Below are positions 9,725 to 19,244 of a DNA stretch of 64,000 nucleotides, piece by piece (within the stretch, counting starts at the first letter, position 1; every line of letters begins with the position of its first letter). Under the pieces are notes generated by a model, which was not told the origin of the DNA, did not search any database, and was given only the letters and a program-made list of their open reading frames with translations. This DNA is from a bacterium (GTDB lineage Bacteria; Planctomycetota; Planctomycetia; Pirellulales; Pirellulaceae): assembly GCA_030430075.1 (NCBI GenBank), contig JAUIGN010000014.1, positions 1-64,000 of the forward strand, in the 5' to 3' direction. The position numbers were made by a program, and so were the translations under genes.

Positions 9725-11311
9725 TCAAGCGGTTTCTGCCGCGCTATCGACCGGCAGGTCGACTCCCTCCAGGAAACTTGCCAACGAACGGCAGCGATAC
9801 GGTTGCTGAAGTTTGCGCACCGCTTTCGATTCGATCTGACGGACCCGTTCGCGAGTCACCGAGAAGATCTTTCCTACTTCTTCCAAGGTGTAGGAATAGC
9901 CGTCCGCCAGGCCGTAACGCAGGCGGATGATCTCGCGTTCCCGATAGTTGAGGTCTTCCATTGCAATTTCGATACGATGCTTGAGCGATTCCTGGTTCGT
10001 GTCGTAGAGGGGGTCTTCTTCCCGATAGTCCTGGAGGAATTCGCCGAAGTAGCTGTCGTCGTGGTCTCCGACCGGCTGATCCAACGAGAGGGGCTGGCGC
10101 GACATCTTCATAATGCAACGGGTATCTTCCAGTGACAGTCCGGCCTTCGCCGCGGTCTCTTCCGCCGTCGGTTCGCGGCCCAACTCCTGGACCAACTCGC
10201 GCGTGACGGTCCGCACCTTGCTCATCGTATCGATCATGTGCACCGGAACGCGAATCGTACGGCTCTGGTCCGCGATGGCCCGAGTGATCGCCTGGCGAAT
10301 CCACCATGTGGCGTAGGTGGAGAACTTGTAGCCCCGCTCATGTTCAAACTTGTCGACCGCTCGCATCAATCCGGTGTTACCTTCCTGGATCAGGTCGAGG
10401 AAGCTCAACCCGCGATTGCGATATTTCTTGGCAATCGAAACAACCAGCCGCAAGTTGCCCGCCGACAAATCCCGTTTCGCTCGGTCGTAACGATCCCGGT
10501 AGGTATAGGTCTGCATCACGCGACGGTTGAGCGTCGCAGGGCTTTCGAATGTAATCCGCATCAAGTAATGCAGTTCCGCGCGCAGCTCTTCGACCGTCCG
10601 GCCCGCGAAGTAGCCGGTCTCGCGAGCGTCGGCAATCTGTGCCTTCAAGGTTTGCATGCGAAGCGAGATATCGCACAGTTTGTCAAACAGAGGTTGCAGG
10701 CGATTCGTCCGCAAATTCAGCTCTTCCACCAGGCGGACGGCCCGGTTGCGTCGAATCACCAGACGCCGCCAGGCGTCGCGCCTCGCTTTCATTCGCCGCC
10801 GCGAACTGATGGCAATCCGAAAGTCGTCGTGGTTCTGGCGAAGCAGGTGCTTGAGCGTTTTCAGGTTCGGCCCCAACCGCTTCATGATGTTCTTCTTCTC
10901 GGCCGTATTGGTGACCGAGACTTCGATCGTCCGATCCAGGCGGAGCTTGCCTTCCGCAACCAACTCCAGGGCTTCAACGGCGCCCTGCAATACGAAGTCG
11001 GTTGCCAACATGCTGTGCCGAAAAAAGAACCGTGTCTGTTCGATGCGTTTGGCGGCTTCCACCTCCTCCAGACGGGAGAGCAACGGAATCTGACCCATCT
11101 GCATTAAGTACATGCGGACCGGATCGTCCGTGTTGTTCTTCAGTGATCCCTGGCGCTCGCTCGGCTCGCTGTTCTCTTCGTCCGCATCGATCGTGCGGAG
11201 CGTGGTATCGTCATCGTCGGCGTGAAAGAATTCGCTGTGATGCCCGTTCATTCGGGACGAGGGAAATGAGTTCGGACGGGCGGAGGTGTCTTTCTGAGTT
11301 GATTTGGCCAA
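9725..11311 (-). CDS. Primary-type sigma-70 factor (RpoD/SigA family)
   Basis: 528 residues from a TTG start. Region 1.2 is [22 protein letters not shown] long non-conserved helical stretch follows. Region 2 holds [27 protein letters not shown] and the -10 recognition helix [17 protein letters not shown]. Region 3 is [10 protein letters not shown] onward, and region 4 ends with [27 protein letters not shown], which binds the -35 element. It recognises vegetative-type promoters as part of RNA polymerase. There is no obvious region 1.1 beyond an acidic N-terminal tail. It could be the housekeeping factor or a group 2 paralogue; which one cannot be settled from one window. It is transcribed alone and ends at a clear terminator. 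Confidence 0.9.
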   Translation of the reverse strand: MAKSTQKDTSARPNSFPSSRMNGHHSEFFHADDDDTTLRTIDADEENSEPSERQGSLKNNTDDPVRMYLMQMGQIPLLSRLEEVEAAKRIEQTRFFFRHSMLATDFVLQGAVEALELVAEGKLRLDRTIEVSVTNTAEKKNIMKRLGPNLKTLKHLLRQNHDDFRIAISSRRRMKARRDAWRRLVIRRNRAVRLVEELNLRTNRLQPLFDKLCDISLRMQTLKAQIADARETGYFAGRTVEELRAELHYLMRITFESPATLNRRVMQTYTYRDRYDRAKRDLSAGNLRLVVSIAKKYRNRGLSFLDLIQEGNTGLMRAVDKFEHERGYKFSTYATWWIRQAITRAIADQSRTIRVPVHMIDTMSKVRTVTRELVQELGREPTAEETAAKAGLSLEDTRCIMKMSRQPLSLDQPVGDHDDSYFGEFLQDYREEDPLYDTNQESLKHRIEIAMEDLNYREREIIRLRYGLADGYSYTLEEVGKIFSVTRERVRQIESKAVRKLQQPYRCRSLASFLEGVDLPVDSAAETA

Positions 11312-11318
11312 AACGTGA

Positions 11319-11324
11319 CTCCTT
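11319..11324 (-). promoter_or_regulatory. Shine-Dalgarno AAGGAG deciding a TTG start
   Basis: On the minus strand AAGGAG is followed by the 7-base spacer TCACGTT and then TTG GCC AAA. No comparable site precedes the in-frame ATG at 11251, so the TTG at 11311 is the best start for the sigma factor. Confidence 0.7.
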
Positions 11325-11774
11325 ACGACATTGCAGTGTGGGACCTCTTCTTGTGTGCCAGGTAAACGCATCTGCAATGCCAGGACGCTCGGCAGAACAC
11401 GCTGGTGCTCCGTAAGTGATTGAAGTAAAGTGAGTTGTGAATGTGATTCCAGTCGGGAACCAAACGTTCCGGGCGTTTACATCCGGCAACAGGTTGACGA
11501 ATCGTTGCCGGAGGCCAACAGAATAATCGCGTGCCAAACGCTCGAGAAATCAACAAAACGTGGTCAACGTCCAACTGCAGTAGCCCGCTCGCGGCGGCCG
11601 GCAACCAACCTTGGGTCCGCCTGCTACATTGAAGGTTGATGCCGCCAGCCGTCTTCCGCCCCCGTACTTCGCTGAGCGCCGGTACCGTCGGCGCGAGGCC
11701 GGGCGATGAGGGCGGCAGCAGACGGCACTGGCCCCTGGCGGTTTTTCCGGACGACGACGCGAAGGCAGGCAGCA
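11325..11774. other. Divergent intergenic region, sigma factor / rbgA
   Basis: About 450 bases between two divergent genes that must contain both promoters. I see no convincing -35/-10 pair, repeat or RNA structure. Confidence 0.4.
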
Positions 11775-12728
11775 ATGCAGATCCAATGGTTTCCGGGGCA
11801 TATGCACAAGGCCCAAGTGCAGATCAGGGAAGCACTGCCGAAGGTCGACTTGTTTATCGAATTGCTGGACGCGCGCCTCCCATTCAGTAGCCAGAATCCG
11901 ATGCTCGCCGAGCTGCGGGGCAACAAGCCCTGCCTGAAAGTGCTCAGCAAGAGCGACCTGGCGGATCCCGAACGCACCCAGCAGTGGCAGGTGCATCTCG
12001 AGCAGGAGCAAGGGGTCAAGGCGAGGGCGGTCAGCACCTCGCAGCCAGGGAAGATCGTCCGTCTTACGGAACTGTGCCATAAGATGCTGCCCCATCGCCA
12101 CGGATTGGGAAGGCCGATTCGGACGATGATCGTCGGAATTCCGAACGTCGGCAAGTCGACGCTGATCAACACGCTGGCGGGCCGGCATATCGCGAAGACG
12201 GGCAACGAGCCGGCGATCACCAAGAGCCAGCAGCAGATCCGCATCGGCCAGGGGATCGTATTGCTTGACACGCCGGGCGTCCTTTGGCCGAACGTGGAAA
12301 ACGAGAACAGCGGCTACCGCCTGGCGGCCACCGGCGCCATCAAGGATACGGCGATGGAGTATGCCGACGTCGCCTATTTTGCGGCCGGCTTCCTCATGGA
12401 ACACTATCCTGACGCGCTGTTGGGCAGGTACGGCTTGGAGCAACCGCCGGCGGACCAACTTGCCTTGCTGGACGCCATTGGAAAGAAGCGGGGTTGCCTG
12501 GCCAAGGGGGGCGTCGTGGACTACGACCGCACATCGCGGATTCTCATCAATGACTTGCGCGCCGGCGCATTGGGGCCGCTCACTTTCGAAACGCCAGCGA
12601 TGATTGCCGCCGAGACCGCGGCGCAGCAGGAAGCGCAAGCCAGGCAGACGGCCCGCCGAGAAGCCCGCCGCGAGGCGCGTGCAGACGCGCGAAAACCGTC
12701 ATCCCGTCGACGGCGCGGACGGCGGTGA
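11775..12728 (+). CDS. rbgA: Circularly permuted GTPase RbgA/YlqF (50S ribosome assembly)
   Basis: 317 residues. The N terminus MQIQWFPGHMHKAQVQI is the family signature, so the ATG at 11775 is chosen over an upstream TTG/GTG extension. The G motifs are in permuted order: G4 SKSD (58-61), then G1 GIPNVGKST (121-129), then G3 DTPG (165-168). The C terminus is very rich in Arg and Ala. In Bacillus the family matures the large ribosomal subunit. One oddity is that the usual G4 NKxD reads SKSD, which keeps the Asp that reads guanine but loses the Asn. The gene stands alone, convergent with the sulfotransferase downstream. Confidence 0.92.
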   Translation: MQIQWFPGHMHKAQVQIREALPKVDLFIELLDARLPFSSQNPMLAELRGNKPCLKVLSKSDLADPERTQQWQVHLEQEQGVKARAVSTSQPGKIVRLTELCHKMLPHRHGLGRPIRTMIVGIPNVGKSTLINTLAGRHIAKTGNEPAITKSQQQIRIGQGIVLLDTPGVLWPNVENENSGYRLAATGAIKDTAMEYADVAYFAAGFLMEHYPDALLGRYGLEQPPADQLALLDAIGKKRGCLAKGGVVDYDRTSRILINDLRAGALGPLTFETPAMIAAETAAQQEAQARQTARREARREARADARKPSSRRRRGRR

Positions 12729-12837
12729 TCGAGTGCCCGGCGATTGCCGGCATGTTGGTCGTGCGACCCGGCCGCCGTGAGCCGCGGATCGCCGGACATG
12801 ATGTGCCGGGGAATCCGCTTGGGGATCACCGGGGATT

Positions 12838-13644
12838 TCAAAACGTGCGATCACGAAGCTCGGCGGCGAACTCTGTTGCCGCCGCCGCGGCGGCCAGCGC
12901 ATCGTAGTTGTCGATCAACTGGCGAAGGTCGCGCGGATTTTGTTTCACGCTGGTCGCTTGCAGCGCGTGTCCGGCCTCCACGCGGAGGAAGCTGAGCAGC
13001 CGCTGTTGTTGGCGGTCGCAGAAGAGATCTTCGTAGCATGCGTCGAGCCACGGTTGGTCGTGTTGGTTCAAACGGTCCTCCAGCGACGCGTAAAATGCTT
13101 CGTTGGTGGCCGCATGTTCTTGCAGGTCCGGCAACGCGACTCGGACCCGCGGCCGCTGCCGAACCAGCTCGTCCTGATCGTAGGCTTCCCACTGGCCCGT
13201 TTGTTGCGCGATCAACTCGGAGACATAGACCTTGATGCGGTTCTTTCGTCGCAACACGAACTTCCCGACCGTTGGATCCGCCAAGAGCGAATTCAAGACC
13301 GTGAGATTCTGGCCACGCGTCCATTTGAAGCCTACGCACGCTTCGGTTCCGCCCGTCTGCCATGCTCGCTCCAGGAACTGCATCGGATCCCGATCCCGTT
13401 CGGCAGTCGTTCCCAGATCGAATTCACCATCCCGCTGGTCCTGGGCGAAAAAGATTCCACTGGGATTGAAGAGCTCGTGATGGCACAGCACGTCGGGATG
13501 CGAGTTGAGCAGCGTACAGAGCAGGTTGCTGCCCGTGCGGGGAGCAGCCAGGATCACGAACTTTCGTCCGCTCGGTCGCTCGTCCGTCCAGGTTGCTGGT
13601 TGATCTCGAAGCGGATCGCGCGGCGCCATCATACGGCTCTGCAT
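12838..13644 (-). CDS. PAPS-dependent sulfotransferase family protein
   Basis: 268 residues. The phosphate loop FVILAAPRTGSNLLCTLLNSHP (about 29-50) is the 5'-phosphosulfate binding motif of the sulfotransferase superfamily, closest in feel to Stf0-like enzymes. HHELFNP follows, as in that group. It should transfer sulfate from PAPS to a small molecule or glycan; the substrate is unknown. Its ATG lies one base after the TGA of the WD40 gene (TGAGATG), so translation is probably coupled. It is the last gene of the five-gene run that starts with GTP cyclohydrolase II. ATGs at codons 5 and 6 are alternative starts. Confidence 0.85.
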   Translation of the reverse strand: MQSRMMAPRDPLRDQPATWTDERPSGRKFVILAAPRTGSNLLCTLLNSHPDVLCHHELFNPSGIFFAQDQRDGEFDLGTTAERDRDPMQFLERAWQTGGTEACVGFKWTRGQNLTVLNSLLADPTVGKFVLRRKNRIKVYVSELIAQQTGQWEAYDQDELVRQRPRVRVALPDLQEHAATNEAFYASLEDRLNQHDQPWLDACYEDLFCDRQQQRLLSFLRVEAGHALQATSVKQNPRDLRQLIDNYDALAAAAAATEFAAELRDRTF

Positions 13645-13645
13645 C

Positions 13646-15514
13646 TCAACAGGCGGGCGGAGGAATCATGGCACTCGGCTCCAGCCGTTGCGTCATGCTT
13701 CTCAGGGTGTTGACGACTTCCAGAGTCCGCGGATCGACGAGGTAGGCGGCACCGTCGTAGGAGACGGCGACCAGGTAATCGCCTGACCTGGATGCACTGC
13801 TGATGCCGTTCTCCGCGATCGACCTGGTAGCAATCGACTGGTCCTGCAGGTCGATCCGCAAGAGCGCACCCCAGTAGTTGGTCACGATGATGGTCCGGTC
13901 ATCATAAAAGCAGACGGCCTTGGGCGAGCGTCGACCGAGTGAGAAGGAATGCAGCAACTTGCCGCTGGCGAAATCGTAGACCTTGGCCGTGAAGTCCCGC
14001 GAGACACTGGTGATCAGATCGCCCGACGGTGAAACATCGACATCATCAACGATCGCCATGTGGCCGGGATAATCCGTCAGCTGTTCACCGTCAAAACTCC
14101 ACGAGCAAAGCGTGCCGTCGGCGCAGCAACTGACGCCGACTGTTGCCTGAGGATGCAGCCGCAGCGCCTTCACCGCGCCGTCGTGAACGCGGACCTTTCC
14201 GAGAATCTCCCCGGTTCGGTCGACACGCACAATGGCACCGCTATAGCAGGCCGCAAACACCTGCGCTTCGTATCCTGGATGGTGAGCCACCCGCACACAG
14301 TTGATCGGTCCTTCGCCCAGGTGAACCTCGACTTCGTTGGCCAACCTATCAAACTGATGCTCGAACAAGTGCAACTTCTGGTTGTGCGCTCCGCTGACGA
14401 CGAGCCCGCTCAAGTCGTCCAGGGTTACGGCGTTGGCAAGCATTCTACCGGACCGCGGTTCGATCTGTTCCAGCCACTGCGAGTCGTCCGGCGTCAGGCG
14501 GCCCAAGCGCACGAAGCCATCATCGCTGACCGTCGCCAGTTGTCCCGCCTGGTTGGCAGAGACATCGTTCAAGCAGGCGTTCCCCGCCTCCCGCTCGCCA
14601 ATCTCATCCAGGCATCTTCCGCTGGCAGCGTCCCAGACAAGCTGCGTTCCATCAAAGGTTCCCGCCATGATCCGCTCGCCGTCCGGTGACCAGTTAAACG
14701 ACCGCTCCCAGGTCGACGGCTTGGATTCCAGCTCGAGCTTTAACTCGAAGTCATTCGCATTCCAAACCAGGATTCGCTGGTCATAGGCCGCCGAAAGAAT
14801 GTCACCGGACACCGGAGACGTGGCAACCATTTTGATGCCGGAGCGATGCGCCGGGATTTCGGCGACGGTGTTGCCCCGCTGTGTGTCAAAAATGCGGATC
14901 ACGCCGTCATCGCACCCCAGGATCGCTCGATGGCGCTGCGGATCAATAGCACAGCAATCGGTTTCGTTTTCGAACGGACCCCACATCGTTACCAGTTCAC
15001 CACTGTCGAGATCCCAGACGCGGAGCGTCATGTCATCGCCCGAGGTGTAAATACGATTGCCGGCGCAAACGACCGACAAGACATCCTTTTCGTGTCCTTC
15101 GATGATGCGACGGATGGCGCCATTGTCCAGGTTCCAAACGATGATCCGCCAGTCCCGTGAAACCGAGACTCCGGTATGATCGTCCACAAAAGCGAAATCT
15201 TCGACGTCGTCGCTATGGCCCAGCAGGACGCGTTCCCGTGTGCGGGTTGTCAGGTTCCAAATATAGACGGAATAGTCCGAGGAAGAGGACGCCGCACGCG
15301 TGCCGTCGCGGTTGACACGGATGCGATTCACCAGGTGGTCGTGGTATCCAAGCAACTCGACCTGACCGCTCGCAAAGTCCACGTATGCCACGGCACCGTC
15401 GTAGGCAGAACTGATGGCGGCGTTGGTTCCCGGGATACCGGCGACGCAGGTGACGGGTCCACGGTGGCGTACGAAAGGAGTGTTGCGATCGAGCTGCAGT
15501 TGGGTCACTTGCAT
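13646..15514 (-). CDS. WD40-repeat protein
   Basis: 622 residues with roughly 14 WD-type blades from end to end, for example DYSVYIWNL, DWRIIVWNL, DMTLRVWDLDSG, DQRILVWNA and DGTLCSWSF, so probably two seven-bladed propellers. There is no signal peptide, kinase or catalytic motif. I chose the ATG at 15514 because GAGG lies five bases upstream; an ATG at 15568 is also open. It follows the unrecognised 494-aa gene and couples to the sulfotransferase. A WD-repeat protein (ToxC) of unknown job is also part of the toxoflavin operon, where the partner genes include GTP cyclohydrolase II and a RibD-like enzyme. A scaffold role for the cluster's enzymes is an inference. Confidence 0.9.
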   Translation of the reverse strand: MQVTQLQLDRNTPFVRHRGPVTCVAGIPGTNAAISSAYDGAVAYVDFASGQVELLGYHDHLVNRIRVNRDGTRAASSSSDYSVYIWNLTTRTRERVLLGHSDDVEDFAFVDDHTGVSVSRDWRIIVWNLDNGAIRRIIEGHEKDVLSVVCAGNRIYTSGDDMTLRVWDLDSGELVTMWGPFENETDCCAIDPQRHRAILGCDDGVIRIFDTQRGNTVAEIPAHRSGIKMVATSPVSGDILSAAYDQRILVWNANDFELKLELESKPSTWERSFNWSPDGERIMAGTFDGTQLVWDAASGRCLDEIGEREAGNACLNDVSANQAGQLATVSDDGFVRLGRLTPDDSQWLEQIEPRSGRMLANAVTLDDLSGLVVSGAHNQKLHLFEHQFDRLANEVEVHLGEGPINCVRVAHHPGYEAQVFAACYSGAIVRVDRTGEILGKVRVHDGAVKALRLHPQATVGVSCCADGTLCSWSFDGEQLTDYPGHMAIVDDVDVSPSGDLITSVSRDFTAKVYDFASGKLLHSFSLGRRSPKAVCFYDDRTIIVTNYWGALLRIDLQDQSIATRSIAENGISSASRSGDYLVAVSYDGAAYLVDPRTLEVVNTLRSMTQRLEPSAMIPPPAC

Positions 15515-15580
15515 GATGTCCTCGAATCTGTCTGAATTGGCCACGCGCGTGTCGCGTGCGGGGTGCATGCCGGCTGGTTG

Positions 15581-17065
15581 CTATGACCGGATGACCTCGC
15601 GATGAAACTTGCGCGGGCGGAGATAGTTGCGATCCGCCTCGTTGAGACGCTCGAAATAGTCGCCTGCTTGAATCCCATTGACACTGACATTTTGATCGTC
15701 CGCGCCATACAGGAAGAGGTGCGGGTTGCCCGAAGCAAGCCGGCGGATCCAAGTATCGTAGCTCCGCTGACGCTCGGCCAGGCGATAGAACCAGTTGCCA
15801 TACATCGTGAAGAAGGCGTTACTCCACCAGACCACCGCCGCCGGCTCGGGACGAACCTGTGCGAGCAGCGGTTGCGGGTCCGCCATGATATTACAGGAGA
15901 CAAACACGTGCTCCAGGCGACGGTATGCCTGCCAGTGCTCGGCGAACGTGTCGGCGCCTCCCCAGCGAGCCAGCTCGCGCTGCCACATCCGATCCAGGTC
16001 ACTGTCGGTGACCTGGTCCGGGGTGACGTCGGACCAGAGCTGATAGTACGTTTCAGGGGATGGGAAGGTGCGAAAAAGGTACCGTACGAAAGCCGGATAA
16101 TCTCTTCCGTCCCATTCGTCGAGGAGGCATTTTCGCACGTTCAGCGCATGATCACTGTAATCGAAGAAGACCACGCGGGTCTGGTCGGTGAATCCGTGGG
16201 TCTGCAGGATGCGGTTGGGTTTGAAGCCCGCGCAGACACTGTAGAGCGACGTTGTGGGCCCGGGGAAGTCCTGGGCACACGACTCGACGTCGGCGTACGA
16301 CTCGATATTCCACAGGAAGACGCCGTTTCTTGCATGGCACGTTTGCCTGGCCAGGCCGCCCAGAAATTCGTCCTGATCTCTGGTCAGTAGACGGCGGTCC
16401 GGATCCGACGCGTGGCCGGCAATGCCCGTTCCCAGATACCGGGCCAGTGCAGCGGCATTCCTGGCGTCCGTGGGCGCCAGATCTCGCAACGCGTCGGCTA
16501 ACTTGTGATCGAGCCCATAGACAGGTAGTCCGGCGGCAAGGCTGGAGTGGACAAAGCCGGATGAGGGTGGGCCGGTTGTGGTGGGAAGGCGGCCTGTCGG
16601 GCGGAGGGCCACGATCGCGTCACCCTCTTGCTCCGCGGAAACTGCGCCTGTGGACGACCGGCAATCCGTGGGCTCGTCAAACTGCGGCGCGCCCAAACGC
16701 ACGTAGCAATTGAGATCGACCAGCAGTCCGCGGGAGTCCAAACGGTATTGTTGGGCTGCCGCACCGAGAAGCGTCCCGGCCGCCAGAAACTCGTGCTCGC
16801 CGGCCCATGTTTCGAGGAACGTGACCAGATCGCCGTCGTCGGCAAAAGGCCGCCACGATTCACGAATGATCTGTCCACTTCCCAGGATGAAGCAATCGTC
16901 TTCGCCTTCGCGAACCGCGGCATCCAGAATCGCGTTGACCGAGGCCCCTTCGATGATCGCACCATGATAGGCATAGCGTGCCCAGGAAATCGTGAGGTCG
17001 CGGCATTTTTCTGCCAGCGCCGGTTGCCCACAGCTTTCGATTTCAGTTAGCAGTCCCAGGATCAT
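15581..17065 (-). CDS. Unrecognised protein with methyltransferase-like C-terminal half
   Basis: 494 residues from the ATG at 17065, with GGAGG just upstream; the longer frame to 17326 has no family-like sequence and overlaps the RibD-type gene. I do not recognise the family. The C-terminal half has a Rossmann look: LYSVCAGFKPNRIL (possible degenerate motif I), TRVVFFDYSDHALNVRKCL (strand ending in an acidic residue followed by a helix, as in motif II) and EPAAVVWWSNAFF (possible motif IV). That suggests a diverged SAM-dependent methyltransferase fold, which is inference only. The N-terminal half (about 1-250) is unassigned. The gene sits between the RibD-type reductase (16 bases upstream) and the WD40 gene, so it is probably a pathway enzyme. 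Confidence 0.75.
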   Translation of the reverse strand: MILGLLTEIESCGQPALAEKCRDLTISWARYAYHGAIIEGASVNAILDAAVREGEDDCFILGSGQIIRESWRPFADDGDLVTFLETWAGEHEFLAAGTLLGAAAQQYRLDSRGLLVDLNCYVRLGAPQFDEPTDCRSSTGAVSAEQEGDAIVALRPTGRLPTTTGPPSSGFVHSSLAAGLPVYGLDHKLADALRDLAPTDARNAAALARYLGTGIAGHASDPDRRLLTRDQDEFLGGLARQTCHARNGVFLWNIESYADVESCAQDFPGPTTSLYSVCAGFKPNRILQTHGFTDQTRVVFFDYSDHALNVRKCLLDEWDGRDYPAFVRYLFRTFPSPETYYQLWSDVTPDQVTDSDLDRMWQRELARWGGADTFAEHWQAYRRLEHVFVSCNIMADPQPLLAQVRPEPAAVVWWSNAFFTMYGNWFYRLAERQRSYDTWIRRLASGNPHLFLYGADDQNVSVNGIQAGDYFERLNEADRNYLRPRKFHREVIRS

Positions 17066-17081
17066 GCCGCCTCCGGCTTTC

Positions 17082-17852
17082 CTACATTCGTTGTTCAACT
17101 GACCGTTGTTCGCCAGGGAAGGTCTCCCGTTCAGGCAGCTCGCCCTGCAAGACCATGTCGTCTTCCAGCGCGAACCAGCGCGGGTCTCGCAAGCGGGGTA
17201 GCGATCCGCACGGCACGCCGCGATCGGTGATCGCGGGCACTCCACCCAAGTACTCCGCTGCGATCGTGACGACGAGCTGCCTGGCCAACCGCTGCTGGAG
17301 GATGCTCGTGATGATTCGACCCCCACCTTCGACCATCACGGAGTGGATGCCATGCCGGGGAAGTTGCTGGAACAGCTCAGGCAAATCCACGTGTCCGGCT
17401 GCGGTGGCGCGGACGCGCACTACTTTGGCACCGCGCGATTCGAGTTGTGCGGCACGTTTGGCGCATGCGTCGTGGGTGGTCGCGATGCAGGGAGCATGCT
17501 GTTGGAGCAATCGCGCAGCGATCGGGGTGCGGAGCCTGGTGTCGACGACGATCGGCCGGGGGGGCGGCCCTGCGACGTGCCTGACATTGAGCTGCGGGTC
17601 ATCGACCAACACGGTCTCCACACCAACCAGCACGCCGTCATGCATCGCTCGGAGCTGATGGGCCAGGACGCGCGACGCCGAGCCGCCGATTAATGTGGTG
17701 GCGCCGGTGGCGGCGGCGATACAACCATCCAGGCTTTGCGCGTATGCGAGCGTAACGACGGTACCCTGTTGCGTCTCCGCGGTGCGGAACCGCTCAAGGG
17801 TCGCGGCAATGCGCGTCAGCAGCGCGGTCGGTACGATCGCTGGTGCCATCAT
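17082..17852 (-). CDS. RibD C-terminal (pyrimidine reductase / DHFR-like) family protein
   Basis: 256 residues, reductase domain only with no deaminase domain. Motifs include TLAYAQSLDGCIA, the NADPH-fold segment RAMHDGVLVGVETVLVDDPQLN, PIVVDTRLRTP and VMVEGGGRIITSILQQRL. The family reduces the ribosyl side chain of 2,5-diamino-6-(5-phosphoribosylamino)pyrimidinone, the product of GTP cyclohydrolase II, so it fits the gene upstream. I chose the double ATG at 17852/17849; the earlier frame to 18110 overlaps ribA and looks non-coding. About 160 bases separate it from ribA, a loose spacing for an operon. It may serve riboflavin or a specialised pyrimidine-derived metabolite. Confidence 0.85.
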   Translation of the reverse strand: MMAPAIVPTALLTRIAATLERFRTAETQQGTVVTLAYAQSLDGCIAAATGATTLIGGSASRVLAHQLRAMHDGVLVGVETVLVDDPQLNVRHVAGPPPRPIVVDTRLRTPIAARLLQQHAPCIATTHDACAKRAAQLESRGAKVVRVRATAAGHVDLPELFQQLPRHGIHSVMVEGGGRIITSILQQRLARQLVVTIAAEYLGGVPAITDRGVPCGSLPRLRDPRWFALEDDMVLQGELPERETFPGEQRSVEQRM

Positions 17853-18012
17853 TGCAATTGGCCGTTGTCGAGCGGAATCCGCTTCCCAGGGAGCACTTGT
17901 CAAGCAACGGCCGAGACAGCTTCCTGAAGGTAGCCGCCGTCGCCAGTCGTTCGCTGCGGTGTCGCACCTTCCGTCGACGGGCGCCCCGCACCGATGGGTT
18001 GTCTTCGCGTCT

Positions 18013-18768
18013 CTAAGGGAGATGGTTGAGTTGCTGTTTTGATATTCTGATGTGCCGCGAGTTGTACTCGGTCGGTTCCATGTGAAGGGGAATGCGGCGG
18101 GTAACCTCAATTCCGTGGTCGTGCAGCCACTGCAGCTTGCGAGGGTTGTTCGTTAACAACTGAACGGATTTCACTTGAAACGTTTTGAGCACATCGACGG
18201 CCGTTTCGAATGTCCGCGCGTCGCTGGGAAAACCCAAGTGTACATTGGCGGCAACCGTGTCGAGGCCGCCGTCTTGCAGCGCATACGCTTCGATCTTGTT
18301 GAACAGGCCGATTCCGCGACCCTCCTGGCGAAGGTAAATCACAATGCCGCGGCCGGCCGCCGCGATCTGCTCCAACGCCGCATCGAGCTGCTGCCTGCAA
18401 TCGCATCGCAAGCATCCGAACACTTCGCTCGTCATGCACTGTGAATGGATTCTCAACAAGACATCTTCTTCCTGCGCCAAGCTGCCCAGCCAGATAATGA
18501 CGTGTTCGAGGCGTTGCGCATCGCGATAGACACGAATCTTGAACATGCCGTGCGCCGTAGGCAAGTCAGCGGAGGTCGAGATGCGTTCGCAGGTCGCTGT
18601 CCGGGCACCTTCCGCAACGGGGGCCCGCTTTCCGACATCCGTCGAGTCACGAAGAGGGACCTCCTCGAATTGCTTCGGCGAGTCTGTCACGTTCCTGCCC
18701 GCGGGTTGTGAGGAGTTACCGGTTGTGAGTCTGTGCCGGCCATGTAAAGGTGCCGTCACGCTATGCAT
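18013..18768 (-). CDS. ribA: GTP cyclohydrolase II
   Basis: Up to 251 residues; the first 75 or so are not family-like, and a GTG at codon 27 is an alternative start. The zinc cysteines are in SQCMTSEVFGCLRCDC (C111, C122, C124). The catalytic LRQEGRGIGLFNKI is at about 147-159, GLDTVAANVHLGF follows at about 168-180, and TNNPRK at about 206-211. The enzyme opens the GTP imidazole ring, releasing formate and pyrophosphate. There is no fused RibB (DHBP synthase) domain. The C terminus EPTEYNSRHIRISKQQLNHL differs from the usual riboflavin-type ending. It leads the leftward run that continues with the reductase, 494-aa protein, WD40 protein and sulfotransferase, so a role in a dedicated pathway (as ToxB in toxoflavin synthesis) is possible. 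Confidence 0.9.
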   Translation of the reverse strand: MHSVTAPLHGRHRLTTGNSSQPAGRNVTDSPKQFEEVPLRDSTDVGKRAPVAEGARTATCERISTSADLPTAHGMFKIRVYRDAQRLEHVIIWLGSLAQEEDVLLRIHSQCMTSEVFGCLRCDCRQQLDAALEQIAAAGRGIVIYLRQEGRGIGLFNKIEAYALQDGGLDTVAANVHLGFPSDARTFETAVDVLKTFQVKSVQLLTNNPRKLQWLHDHGIEVTRRIPLHMEPTEYNSRHIRISKQQLNHLP

Positions 18769-19244
18769 CGACCAAGCGAGATGCGAGTCCTCGATCGAGG
18801 CTACAAGTTGCAGTTGGCTGGGAAGAGACGCGAGGCATCAGAACCGTCAGGGCCTTCGGTGCATCGCATGCTCGAGTCACATCCCGCCTCGCGTCCCCTG
18901 GTCCTAGGGCTCGACAAGACCCTAATAAGATAGCGTTCGCCGAAACGGCTACAACAGTTTTTTGCTGGTTTTTTCAAAATGTCCCCGCGCAGTTCGTCCT
19001 GGGATTGTGCCTGACCGATGTGGCCTTCGTATCTTGCCGAAACCGGCTCCCATTGTGATCGTTCGACCAAGGATGCGTTTGGCTGAGGGCTCGAAACCGT
19101 GTCTTGCACCGCTACGCCGGTCCACCGACAATTGGCCGCACGGGTGCCGCGGCGTGGGCTGCTGATCGATTGCTGTCCTCTGCCCCGGCACGGGAAACCT
19201 GAACAGGCAGTGCCGACCCGGCGCGCAGACTACGAGGACCACGC
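18769..19244. other. Divergent intergenic region, ribA / VOC gene
   Basis: 476 bases between two divergent genes. I looked for an FMN riboswitch on the ribA side and found none of its conserved purine-rich blocks. An AT-richer patch at 18917-18985 may hold promoter elements, but no pair is convincing. Confidence 0.4.

Noticed and set aside
18769-19244. FMN riboswitch upstream of ribA
   Set aside because: The conserved purine-rich blocks and stem arrangement could not be found.
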